From positions 1-7,387 of the forward strand of contig QKDJ01000146.1 in the NCBI GenBank assembly GCA_003252145.1: a DNA stretch of 7,387 nt, written 5' to 3'. This DNA is from Azovibrio restrictus. GTDB lineage: Bacteria > Pseudomonadota > Gammaproteobacteria > Burkholderiales > Rhodocyclaceae. The stretch's first letter is position 1; each line of letters opens with the position of its first letter. A model generated the notes under the pieces. It had not been told where the DNA came from and did not search any database. It saw nothing but the letters and a program-made list of their open reading frames with translations. Shown one piece after another: positions 1 through 5,403 of this stretch. The position numbers were made by a program, and so were the translations under genes.

Positions 1-148
1 CGGACAACACCGCAAGACCGGAAGGCCCAACCGCGATCCCGGCCCCCAGATAGCCGATCAGGGGCGGCAACTTCAGGAGGCGGGCCAACATCAGGGCCAG
101 CACCCCCAGAAAGAGAACGAGATCGATGGTTGTAAGGCCGCTATGCAT
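1..148 (-). CDS. CPA2-family monovalent cation:proton antiporter, N-terminal part only
   Basis: Reading the minus strand from the ATG at 148 gives 49 codons that run off the left edge. The peptide has a hydrophobic first helix (about residues 8-25) followed by LPPLIGYLGAGIAVGPSGL at residues 27-45. This is the signature end of helix 1 and start of helix 2 in the KefB/KefC/RosB (CPA2) antiporters, inner-membrane proteins that exchange K+ or Na+ for H+. The RCK/TrkA-N domain, if present, lies outside the window, so Kef-type gating cannot be judged. The gene starts 51 nt after the ParA-like gene on the same strand and has no clear promoter in that gap, so it is probably the third gene of the leftward operon. 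No good Shine-Dalgarno precedes this ATG. The frame stays open upstream through 37 nt, so a non-ATG start slightly further up is possible. Confidence 0.8.
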   Translation of the reverse strand, partial: MHSGLTTIDLVLFLGVLALMLARLLKLPPLIGYLGAGIAVGPSGLAVLS

Positions 149-199
149 GACCGGGAGCGCAATCCAGAAAACGGCGCATTCTAACAGCCCGAAAGGCCC

Positions 200-829
200 T
201 CAAGCCCCGCCGTTCACCCAGTCAAGGATGGGCTGCCATTGCTCCCGGTCCCGCTCCACCCGGGAGGGGGGCAGATCGAACAGGGTGAGACCCTGGGCAG
301 TGGCCTGCACGTAGTTCTGGGTATCCCGCAGATAGGTCAGCACGGGCAGGTCGAAGGTGGCGAGAAAGCGCTCCAGCTCCGCCGCGGCCCGGGTCCGGGC
401 ATCCACCCGCATGCCGATCACCGCCACATCAGCCTTGCCCTTGCGCACGGCCTTGGCCTCCATCAGGTCCTCAAGAAAATGGCGGGTGGCCAGCATGTCG
501 AAGAGGGCCGGCTGTACGGGCACGATGACCCGGGTACTCAGCTTGAGCACTTTTTCCAGGGAGCGGCCCCGCAGGCCAGCTGGGGTATCCAGCACCACAT
601 GACTGGTGCCCTTGGGAGGACGGGCGATATCGTCGGGGCCGATTTCCCAGGTGCCGATGGCCGGCAGTTCCCGGGAACGCAGCGCCAGCCACTCCCGGGC
701 TGATTGTTGCCGGTCGATGTCGCCCAGCATCACCTCGTGACCTTGACGGGCCAGATAGCCGGCCAGATTGGTAGCCAGGGTGGACTTTCCGGAGCCCCCC
801 TTGGGATTGGCGACGAGAAAAGCTTTCAT
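200..829 (-). CDS. ParA/MinD-superfamily deviant Walker ATPase (orphan, no ParB seen)
   Basis: A 209-residue ATPase of the ParA/MinD/MipZ class. It shows the deviant Walker A motif KGGSGKST at residues 10-17, with signature lysine K10 and catalytic K15, a Walker A' segment GDIDRQQSAREW (36-47, with D37 and D39), and a Walker B-like VVLDTPAG (78-85, D81). Members dimerise on ATP and segregate DNA or position membrane and protein complexes. The length is typical of the short chromosomal ParA-like proteins that lack an N-terminal DNA-binding domain. No ParB gene or parS-like repeat was noticed, so a partition role is not supported by context. Its ATG (829-827) overlaps the TGA of the upstream TAXI-type gene by 4 nt, implying translational coupling, with a weak GGA upstream. 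The context suggests positioning or regulation of the membrane proteins encoded on either side; that is inference. Confidence 0.9.
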   Translation of the reverse strand: MKAFLVANPKGGSGKSTLATNLAGYLARQGHEVMLGDIDRQQSAREWLALRSRELPAIGTWEIGPDDIARPPKGTSHVVLDTPAGLRGRSLEKVLKLSTRVIVPVQPALFDMLATRHFLEDLMEAKAVRKGKADVAVIGMRVDARTRAAAELERFLATFDLPVLTYLRDTQNYVQATAQGLTLFDLPPSRVERDREQWQPILDWVNGGA

Positions 830-2211
830 GAATTAAGTCCGTTTTGCTGCAGATGAGCCGCCTCCAGTTCACGCTCGCGGCGATCCAGGGTCTTGCGCAC
901 CAGATTGATGTGTTCCCGCAGGGTATAGAGCAGATCGCTAAAACTCAGGGGAATGGACAGACTGTTGGCCGTGGCCTCGATCTCATCAAGGCGTTGACGC
1001 AAGGCCGCCAGCGCAGTCATGTCGTGCTCCCCCTGATCGTAATGGACCTTGATGTCGTTTTCGAGAAACTTGAGCTCCCCGTAGCAGCGACAGATGCGAG
1101 AGCGGATGCGCCAGGAATACAGGGCTGGCGCCACACGCATCAGGGGGAACAACAGAGCGAAGAGAGGCAGAGCCAATACCAGGAAACGATCCACCAGTAC
1201 CGCCAGCCAGAAAGGCAGGTAGCGTTGCAGGAAAGGCGGCCCGGAGGTGTAGTAACGCTCGGCCTCTTCGGCCAGGGGCAAGCTGGTGTCCTTATAGGCG
1301 GGGAACTCACCCCGCACATTGAAAAAGCTGCTGCCTCCATGCACCTGCCGCATGGCCTTGAGCAGCAGGGAACGCAGCACCGGATGCAGGTCATCCCGCA
1401 CCACCAGATTGGCCGTGGCGGCCAGGAGTTCCGTGTCCCGGGGCGGCGTATTGCGCGTCAGGTCCACCGCTCCCTTGGGCAGGGTCAGGCGCGACAAAAA
1501 GGGAAAGCGCAGCTTATAGGCCTCGGCCTGGGAAAAGCTCATGAGGCGAATGCCAGGAGAGCGCAACAGGACCTGCACCACGGGTGCCTCCGGTGCCGCA
1601 ATAACGAAAAGGGCATCCAGCCGCCCCTGTTGCAGTTCTTCGGCGGCCTGCAGCCCGCCCAGAGAAACCAGGGGTTGGCCGACTCCCTCCATTTCATTGG
1701 CCTCCAGCAGGCGCCCGGCCAGGGCCTTGACGCCACTACCTTCCTGGCCCACGGCGATACGCCAGCCCTCCAGGTCCGTCAGGCGCGTGGGGAGCCGCTT
1801 GCGACCGCCCACATGGGAGCGCACGAAAACCCAGACGGGCTCGTAGAACACACTCCCCAGGGAGAGCAGGCCACTTTCCTCTCCCTGCTCCGATTCCGGC
1901 ATTCCACCGCCCTGGACGAAAGCCACCTGAGCTTCATCCCGATTCAGGCGCTCCATGTTTTCCGAGGAACCCGCCGACGTCAGGATATCCAGACGAATCC
2001 CCTCCTTGGCCAGGATGTCCTGATAACGCTTGGCGAAGTTGTAGTAGGCCCCGTCTTCGCTACCTGTGGAAATGGTCAGTTGCCTGGGGGGGGCAGGTTC
2101 CACGAACTGAAAAGCCACCCAGAACCCGACCAGAGCCACCAGAGCCAGAGGCCAGCCGGTCACCAGCCATTCCCGCAGCGCAATCCACCAGCCTTGTATT
2201 CGAGCGCCCAT
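826..2211 (-). CDS. Membrane-anchored TAXI-family TRAP-type solute-binding protein with C-terminal membrane and coiled-coil region
   Basis: With the start at 2211 the protein has 461 residues. It contains an N-terminal membrane segment (about 19-37) and a periplasmic TAXI-type solute-binding domain (about 43-315). Family landmarks in that domain are STGSEDGAYYNFA and TSAGSSENMERL. A second hydrophobic stretch lies at about 331-365, followed by a basic cytoplasmic tail of roughly 95 residues with a predicted coiled coil (LRQRLDEIEATANSL and LREHINLVRKTLDRRE). Ordinary TAXI proteins are about 320 residues and deliver substrate to a fused TRAP permease; here no permease gene is adjacent. The protein may therefore act as a ligand sensor rather than a transporter part. 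This start was chosen because GGGAG lies 6 nt upstream. In-frame ATGs at 2244 and 2301 would add a charged, non-conserved extension. It is the first gene of the leftward operon, divergent from nikR. Confidence 0.85.
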   Translation of the reverse strand: MGARIQGWWIALREWLVTGWPLALVALVGFWVAFQFVEPAPPRQLTISTGSEDGAYYNFAKRYQDILAKEGIRLDILTSAGSSENMERLNRDEAQVAFVQGGGMPESEQGEESGLLSLGSVFYEPVWVFVRSHVGGRKRLPTRLTDLEGWRIAVGQEGSGVKALAGRLLEANEMEGVGQPLVSLGGLQAAEELQQGRLDALFVIAAPEAPVVQVLLRSPGIRLMSFSQAEAYKLRFPFLSRLTLPKGAVDLTRNTPPRDTELLAATANLVVRDDLHPVLRSLLLKAMRQVHGGSSFFNVRGEFPAYKDTSLPLAEEAERYYTSGPPFLQRYLPFWLAVLVDRFLVLALPLFALLFPLMRVAPALYSWRIRSRICRCYGELKFLENDIKVHYDQGEHDMTALAALRQRLDEIEATANSLSIPLSFSDLLYTLREHINLVRKTLDRRERELEAAHLQQNGLNS

Positions 2212-2217
2212 GTCTCT

Positions 2218-2222
2218 CTCCC
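2218..2222 (-). promoter_or_regulatory. Ribosome binding site deciding the TAXI-type gene start
   Basis: On the minus strand GGGAG ends 6 nt before the ATG at 2211. Neither upstream in-frame ATG (2244, 2301) has a comparable purine box, so this site favours the shorter protein. Confidence 0.6.
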
Positions 2223-2281
2223 GTCTATTCCTGCCAGCCGTCATTATGCGCCATTTGCTTACCCCCCCATGGCAAGGCCCC

Positions 2282-2289
2282 GGGAAGGG
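2282..2289 (+). promoter_or_regulatory. Strong Shine-Dalgarno for an alternative upstream nikR start
   Basis: GGGAAGGG lies 6 nt before an in-frame ATG at 2296, which is 33 nt upstream of the conventional nikR start at 2329. It is a better site than the weak GGAA (2320-2323) that precedes 2329. If used, NikR would gain an 11-residue N-terminal arm ahead of the DNA-binding strand. Confidence 0.5.
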
Positions 2290-2328
2290 TTTACCATGCA
2301 CCCCTTACTCAACAGGACCGGAATCGCC

Positions 2329-2793
2329 ATGGAGCGTTTCACCATTTCCCTCGATGAAACCCTGGCCAGCCAGTTTGACGCCCTGGTGGCCGAACGGGGT
2401 TACCAGAACCGCTCTGAAGCCGTGCGGGACCTGATCCGCGCCGCCATTGGCGATGCCCATAACCGGGAGGAAGCCTCGGGCCATTGCGTGGCCAGTCTCT
2501 CCTACGTTTACAACCATCATGAGCGGGCCCTGTCGGAACGGCTCACGGAAATCTCCCACGAGCACCACGACCTGACCGTGGCAGCCCTGCACACCCATCT
2601 GGATCACGAGCACTGCCTGGAAGCCGTGGTGCTCAAAGGCCCCACCAGCGCCGTACGCCGTTTTGCCGACAGCCTCACGGCCGAGCGAGGTGTGCGCCAT
2701 GGCCAACTGAATCTGATTCCCCTTCAGGCCGAGCATCATCACGCCCATGACGAACATGGTGAAGCCCATGTCCACTACAAACCCAGCCTCTGA
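2329..2793 (+). CDS. nikR: Nickel-responsive transcriptional repressor NikR with His-rich C-terminal tail
   Basis: 154 residues. The N-terminal ribbon-helix-helix domain (1-45) begins MERFTISLDE. R3, T5 and S7 match the strand positions that contact operator bases in E. coli NikR (R3, T5, T7). The C-terminal ACT-like domain (about 52-133) carries the four square-planar nickel ligands H77, H88, H90 and C96, equivalent to E. coli H76, H87, H89 and C95. Ni-bound NikR tetramers repress nickel-uptake genes, and a matching operator lies at 4213-4240. Residues 136-149 form an extra tail with seven histidines (HHHAHDEHGEAHVH) that is absent from the 133-residue E. coli protein. The start at 2329 aligns with the family N-terminus; an in-frame ATG at 2296 has a stronger ribosome binding site. 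No NikR box was seen in its own upstream region. The 3' end overlaps the kinase gene. Confidence 0.95.
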   Translation: MERFTISLDETLASQFDALVAERGYQNRSEAVRDLIRAAIGDAHNREEASGHCVASLSYVYNHHERALSERLTEISHEHHDLTVAALHTHLDHEHCLEAVVLKGPTSAVRRFADSLTAERGVRHGQLNLIPLQAEHHHAHDEHGEAHVHYKPSL

Positions 2794-4123
2794 TTCCGCT
2801 GACTCCCAGGGGGCCCAGAACGCCCCCGAGGGCATGGGCGAACAGGCCTGGATCGAGGTGATCCAGAAGATGGACGAGGTCTACAACGACCTGCTCCAGT
2901 ACGAAGTGGCCCTGGAAGAAAAGAATGCGGCCCTGGAGGAATCCCACCAGTTCATCGAGAGCATCATTGCCTCCATGTCCGACATCCTGGTGGTCTGCGA
3001 CCGCAACGGCCGCATCCAGGAGGTCAATCCCGCCTTCCTGCAGTTTTCCGGCAAGGATGAACAGGAGCTGCAGGAAGTCTCCCTGTTCGACCTTTTTGCC
3101 GCCCCGGAGGAACGGGCCCGGGCCCGGCACCTGTTCGCGGTCTTCGGCCAGGAAGGGGTCCACGACTGCGAACTACACCTGCGGTCGGGAGACGGCAGCA
3201 TCATGCCCTTCTCCATCAACTGCACTCCCCGGGTTTCCCAGACCGGCAAGCTCATGGGCATGGTGGTCACGGGGCGCCCGGTGGGCGAACTGCGCCGGGC
3301 CTACCAGCAACTGCGCAAGGCCCACGATGATTTGAAGCGCACCCAGAGCCAGCTCCTGCACGCGGAAAAAATGGCTTCCCTGGGCCGGCTGGTGGCCGGG
3401 GTAGCTCACGAGTTGAACAACCCTATCTCCTTCGTGCTGGGCAACGTGCTCTCCTTGAAACGTTATTCGGGCCGCCTGGGAGAGTATCTGGAAGAAGTGC
3501 ACCGTCACCCGGATCTGGCGGCCGACCTGAACGACCGTCGTCAGGAACTACGCATCGACCGCATCCTTCAGGACATGCCCCATCTGATTGAAGGCATGAT
3601 CGAAGGAGCCGAACGGACCCGGGACATCGTGGATGCCCTGAAGCGCTTCTCCGCCGTGGACAAGGCCACGCCGGAAGCCGTGAATCTCACGGAGGTGGTG
3701 GAGCGGGCCGTGCGCTGGGTGGCCAAGAATGCCCCACCCCACTTTGCCATCGACCTGGAGTTGCCCCATGAACTGCCCTGCCAGGGCTCCTCCGGCCAGT
3801 TGCAGCAGGTAATCATGAACTTGATCCAAAACGCCTGTGACGCGGCCGGCCAGGAAGCCGCCCCGCGCCTGTTGATCCAGGGCAGCCAGGACGGCGAATC
3901 CGTCACCCTGACCTTTACTGACAACGGCCCCGGCATTCCCCCGGAGCAGGGCCCCCACATCTTCGAGCCCTTCTTCACCACCAAGGCCGTGGGCCAGGGC
4001 ACGGGCCTGGGACTCTCCATCAGCTATGGCATAGTGGAGCGACACGGGGGGCAGCTTTCCGTCGCCAATGCCAGCCCACGGGGCGCCTGTTTTACTTTGC
4101 GGCTCCCCCTGGCAAACAAGTAA
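2768..4123 (+). CDS. hupT: PAS-domain sensor histidine kinase, HupT/HoxJ-like (hydrogenase regulation)
   Basis: 451 residues from the ATG at 2768, with no membrane segment, so a cytoplasmic kinase. Order: a helical or coiled-coil segment (about 27-57), PAS domain (about 65-168), a linker helix, and HisKA with phospho-acceptor H214 in EKMASLGRLVAGVAHELNNP. The HATPase domain has N-box N355 (QVIMNLIQNACDA), G1 DNGPGIPP (385-392), F-box FEPFF (399-403) and G2 GTGLGLS (411-417). The HisKA block with ISFVLGN and LKRY, the soluble PAS architecture and the length resemble HupT/HoxJ. Those kinases pair with the HupUV/HoxBC hydrogen sensor to control the regulator HupR/HoxA. The assignment rests on recognition; another PAS kinase is possible. 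GGTGA lies 5 nt before 2768. In-frame ATGs at 2747 and 2756 are alternatives. The gene overlaps nikR by 26 nt in another frame, which suggests co-transcription. Confidence 0.78.
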   Translation: MSTTNPASDSADSQGAQNAPEGMGEQAWIEVIQKMDEVYNDLLQYEVALEEKNAALEESHQFIESIIASMSDILVVCDRNGRIQEVNPAFLQFSGKDEQELQEVSLFDLFAAPEERARARHLFAVFGQEGVHDCELHLRSGDGSIMPFSINCTPRVSQTGKLMGMVVTGRPVGELRRAYQQLRKAHDDLKRTQSQLLHAEKMASLGRLVAGVAHELNNPISFVLGNVLSLKRYSGRLGEYLEEVHRHPDLAADLNDRRQELRIDRILQDMPHLIEGMIEGAERTRDIVDALKRFSAVDKATPEAVNLTEVVERAVRWVAKNAPPHFAIDLELPHELPCQGSSGQLQQVIMNLIQNACDAAGQEAAPRLLIQGSQDGESVTLTFTDNGPGIPPEQGPHIFEPFFTTKAVGQGTGLGLSISYGIVERHGGQLSVANASPRGACFTLRLPLANK

Positions 4124-4191
4124 CCACTCCGTCAGCTTCCTCTCAAGCCCCTTTTCAGCCCTACCTCCACACCCCCTGTAAAAACAGGCAC

Positions 4192-4219
4192 TTGGCTTCC
4201 GGCACAGTTCTTGTATGAT
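4192..4219 (+). promoter_or_regulatory. Predicted sigma-70-type promoter of the nickel uptake operon
   Basis: TTGGCT (4192-4197, four of six to TTGACA) and TATGAT (4214-4219, five of six to TATAAT) are separated by 16 nt. Transcription would start near 4226, giving a short leader of about 24 nt before nikK. The -10 hexamer lies almost entirely inside the left half-site of the NikR operator, which fits repression by occlusion. This is read by eye; no start site is mapped. Confidence 0.5.
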
Positions 4220-4240
4220 CTTTCTCCAGATTCTTCATAC
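4213..4240 (+). promoter_or_regulatory. NikR operator (nickel box)
   Basis: GTATGA at 4213-4218 and TCATAC at 4235-4240 are perfect inverted half-sites separated by exactly 16 nt. This is the E. coli NikR consensus GTATGA-N16-TCATAC with no mismatch. It ends 9 nt before the nikK start codon. Its cognate regulator is encoded 1.4 kb upstream, with DNA-contact residues like those of E. coli NikR. Under nickel sufficiency Ni-NikR should block transcription of the whole nikK-to-nikQ operon. Confidence 0.92.
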
Positions 4241-4249
4241 AAACAAACC

Positions 4250-4948
4250 ATGCAGCCGTCCTTTTTTCTCGGCAAGAGCCTGTTATATGTGTTCGCCCTA
4301 CTTGCCCCCCTCTCCGCCCTGGCCCATAACAGTTGGCTGGAACCGGAAAATGAAGGTCTGACCCTCTATCAAGGCCATCGCCACTCGGCCCATGCGGGGG
4401 CCGACGAAGAGTCCTACGACCCGGCACTGCTGCAACAGGCCTATTGCCAGAACGCTCCGGTAAAGCCCCTGAAAGCGGGCTACCCCCTGCGCTTTGCCGA
4501 CTGCCCCCGGATGCAGCTGAACCTGTCCTCCGGCTACTGGACCAAGACCCCCTGGGAAACCCGCAACACACCGAAAACCGGTGTAAGCCAGGTCCTCAAG
4601 AGCTGGCGTTCGGAAGAGCGCCTCACCCGATTGGGCCGCTGGCCGACGCAAGCACTCCGCCCCTTGGGACAGGGACTGGAAATTCTGCCCCTCAGCAATC
4701 CTTTTGTCCTGCAGGAAGGGGACAAACTCACCGTGCAGGTTTATCTGGATGGCAAACCTCTGGCCGGAGTGCCTGTTGCTTATGAGGACCATACCCGGGG
4801 CAGCACCGATCCCGATGGCCGCATCGCCATCCGTCTCAAACACGGCGGGCTGCAATTGATTTCCACCAGTCTGGAAACCCCGCTGGAGGATGGCAAGGCG
4901 GATCAACTGGTGCGCTCTGCCACCCTGCAATTTGAGCTCCCCCAATGA
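4250..4948 (+). CDS. nikK: NikK-like periplasmic DUF4198 protein of an ECF nickel transporter operon
   Basis: 232 residues. Signal peptide 1-25 ends in SALA, and predicted cleavage leaves a mature protein beginning HNSWLEPE, the usual DUF4198 (COG5266) opening. The C-terminal half has the immunoglobulin-like carrier pattern LDGKPLAGVPVAYEDH...TDPDGRIAIRL (167-195), typical of the family. Possible metal ligands are the new N-terminal H26 and the cluster H43, H45, H48. C66 and C85 could form a periplasmic disulfide. NikK proteins are accessory extracytoplasmic components of Nik ECF nickel importers; their exact role is not settled. It is the first gene after the NikR operator. The start at 4250 is preferred over a TTG at 4211, which would lie inside the operator and spoil the signal peptide. 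No Shine-Dalgarno is evident in the A/C-rich leader. Its stop overlaps the next start by 4 nt. Confidence 0.85.
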   Translation: MQPSFFLGKSLLYVFALLAPLSALAHNSWLEPENEGLTLYQGHRHSAHAGADEESYDPALLQQAYCQNAPVKPLKAGYPLRFADCPRMQLNLSSGYWTKTPWETRNTPKTGVSQVLKSWRSEERLTRLGRWPTQALRPLGQGLEILPLSNPFVLQEGDKLTVQVYLDGKPLAGVPVAYEDHTRGSTDPDGRIAIRLKHGGLQLISTSLETPLEDGKADQLVRSATLQFELPQ

Positions 4949-5403
4949 AACATCTACAGGCAGCATTAAAGGCCGCATTACTGGCTGTGGCGCTGAATGC
5001 CACCCCCACCCTGGCCCATGAAGTACACCTGAGCCAACAAACAACCCAGGCGGTTCTTCTGGAACTCACCTACGCCGACGGACAACCCTTTGCCTTTGAG
5101 GCCTACGAGCTTTACCCGGCTGGCGCCGAAATGCCGGCTCAGGTCGGGCGCACCAATGCCCAGGGACAACTCAGTTTTGTACCAGGCAAAGAGGGCCAGT
5201 GGCGCATCAAGGCCTTTTCCGGCGATGGCCACGGCATGGATCAAATGCTGCAGGTACAGGTCAGTCCTTCGGGAACACAAAGCCCCCCTAGCCAAGAAAC
5301 CGACCGCCCCTCCCGGATCATCCTGGGACTGGCTCTGATCCTGGCCCTGTTCGGCGCCTACCAGCTCTGGGGGCGCTACAAGAAAAGGTCCGCAACGCCA
5401 TGA
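4945..5403 (+). CDS. nikL: NikL-like periplasmic protein with C-terminal membrane anchor
   Basis: 152 residues. An N-terminal hydrophobic segment (about 6-24) ends in PTLA, with predicted cleavage before HEVH. A small beta-sandwich-like domain follows (about 25-108) with FEAYELYPAG, a TNAQGQLSFVP turn and KAFSGDGHGMDQM. A Pro/Ser-rich linker leads to a single C-terminal membrane helix (124-142) and a basic cytoplasmic end (GRYKKR). This layout matches NikL, the two-segment component thought to take the place of NikN in NikKMLQO-type importers. Candidate metal ligands are H25, H28, H96, M98 and M101. If the signal is not cleaved, the protein would have two membrane passes like NikN/CbiN. The ATGA overlaps on both sides point to translational coupling with nikK and the barrel gene. 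The name is by architecture and context, not by a distinctive motif. Confidence 0.75.
   Translation: MKHLQAALKAALLAVALNATPTLAHEVHLSQQTTQAVLLELTYADGQPFAFEAYELYPAGAEMPAQVGRTNAQGQLSFVPGKEGQWRIKAFSGDGHGMDQMLQVQVSPSGTQSPPSQETDRPSRIILGLALILALFGAYQLWGRYKKRSATP

Noticed and set aside
2243..2248. CATAAT on the minus strand as a -10 element for the TAXI-type operon.
   Set aside because: No acceptable -35 hexamer lies 16-18 nt upstream; the nearest candidate, TTGCCA, is 21 nt away, so the promoter is not supported.
844..2295. Long plus-strand open frame running through the TAXI-type gene into nikR.
   Set aside because: It is antisense to a well-supported coding region, is rich in Gln, Gly and His as expected for a shadow frame, and only its last 155 codons form nikR.
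4175..4188. Small inverted repeat CCTGT-AAAA-ACAGG between the kinase gene and the nikK promoter.
   Set aside because: The stem is only 5 bp and no T-run follows on the plus strand, so it is not a convincing terminator; no known operator matches it.
4211..4249. TTG start at 4211 extending nikK by 13 residues.
   Set aside because: It would put the NikR operator inside the coding region and place polar residues before the signal peptide; the ATG at 4250 gives a normal signal peptide.
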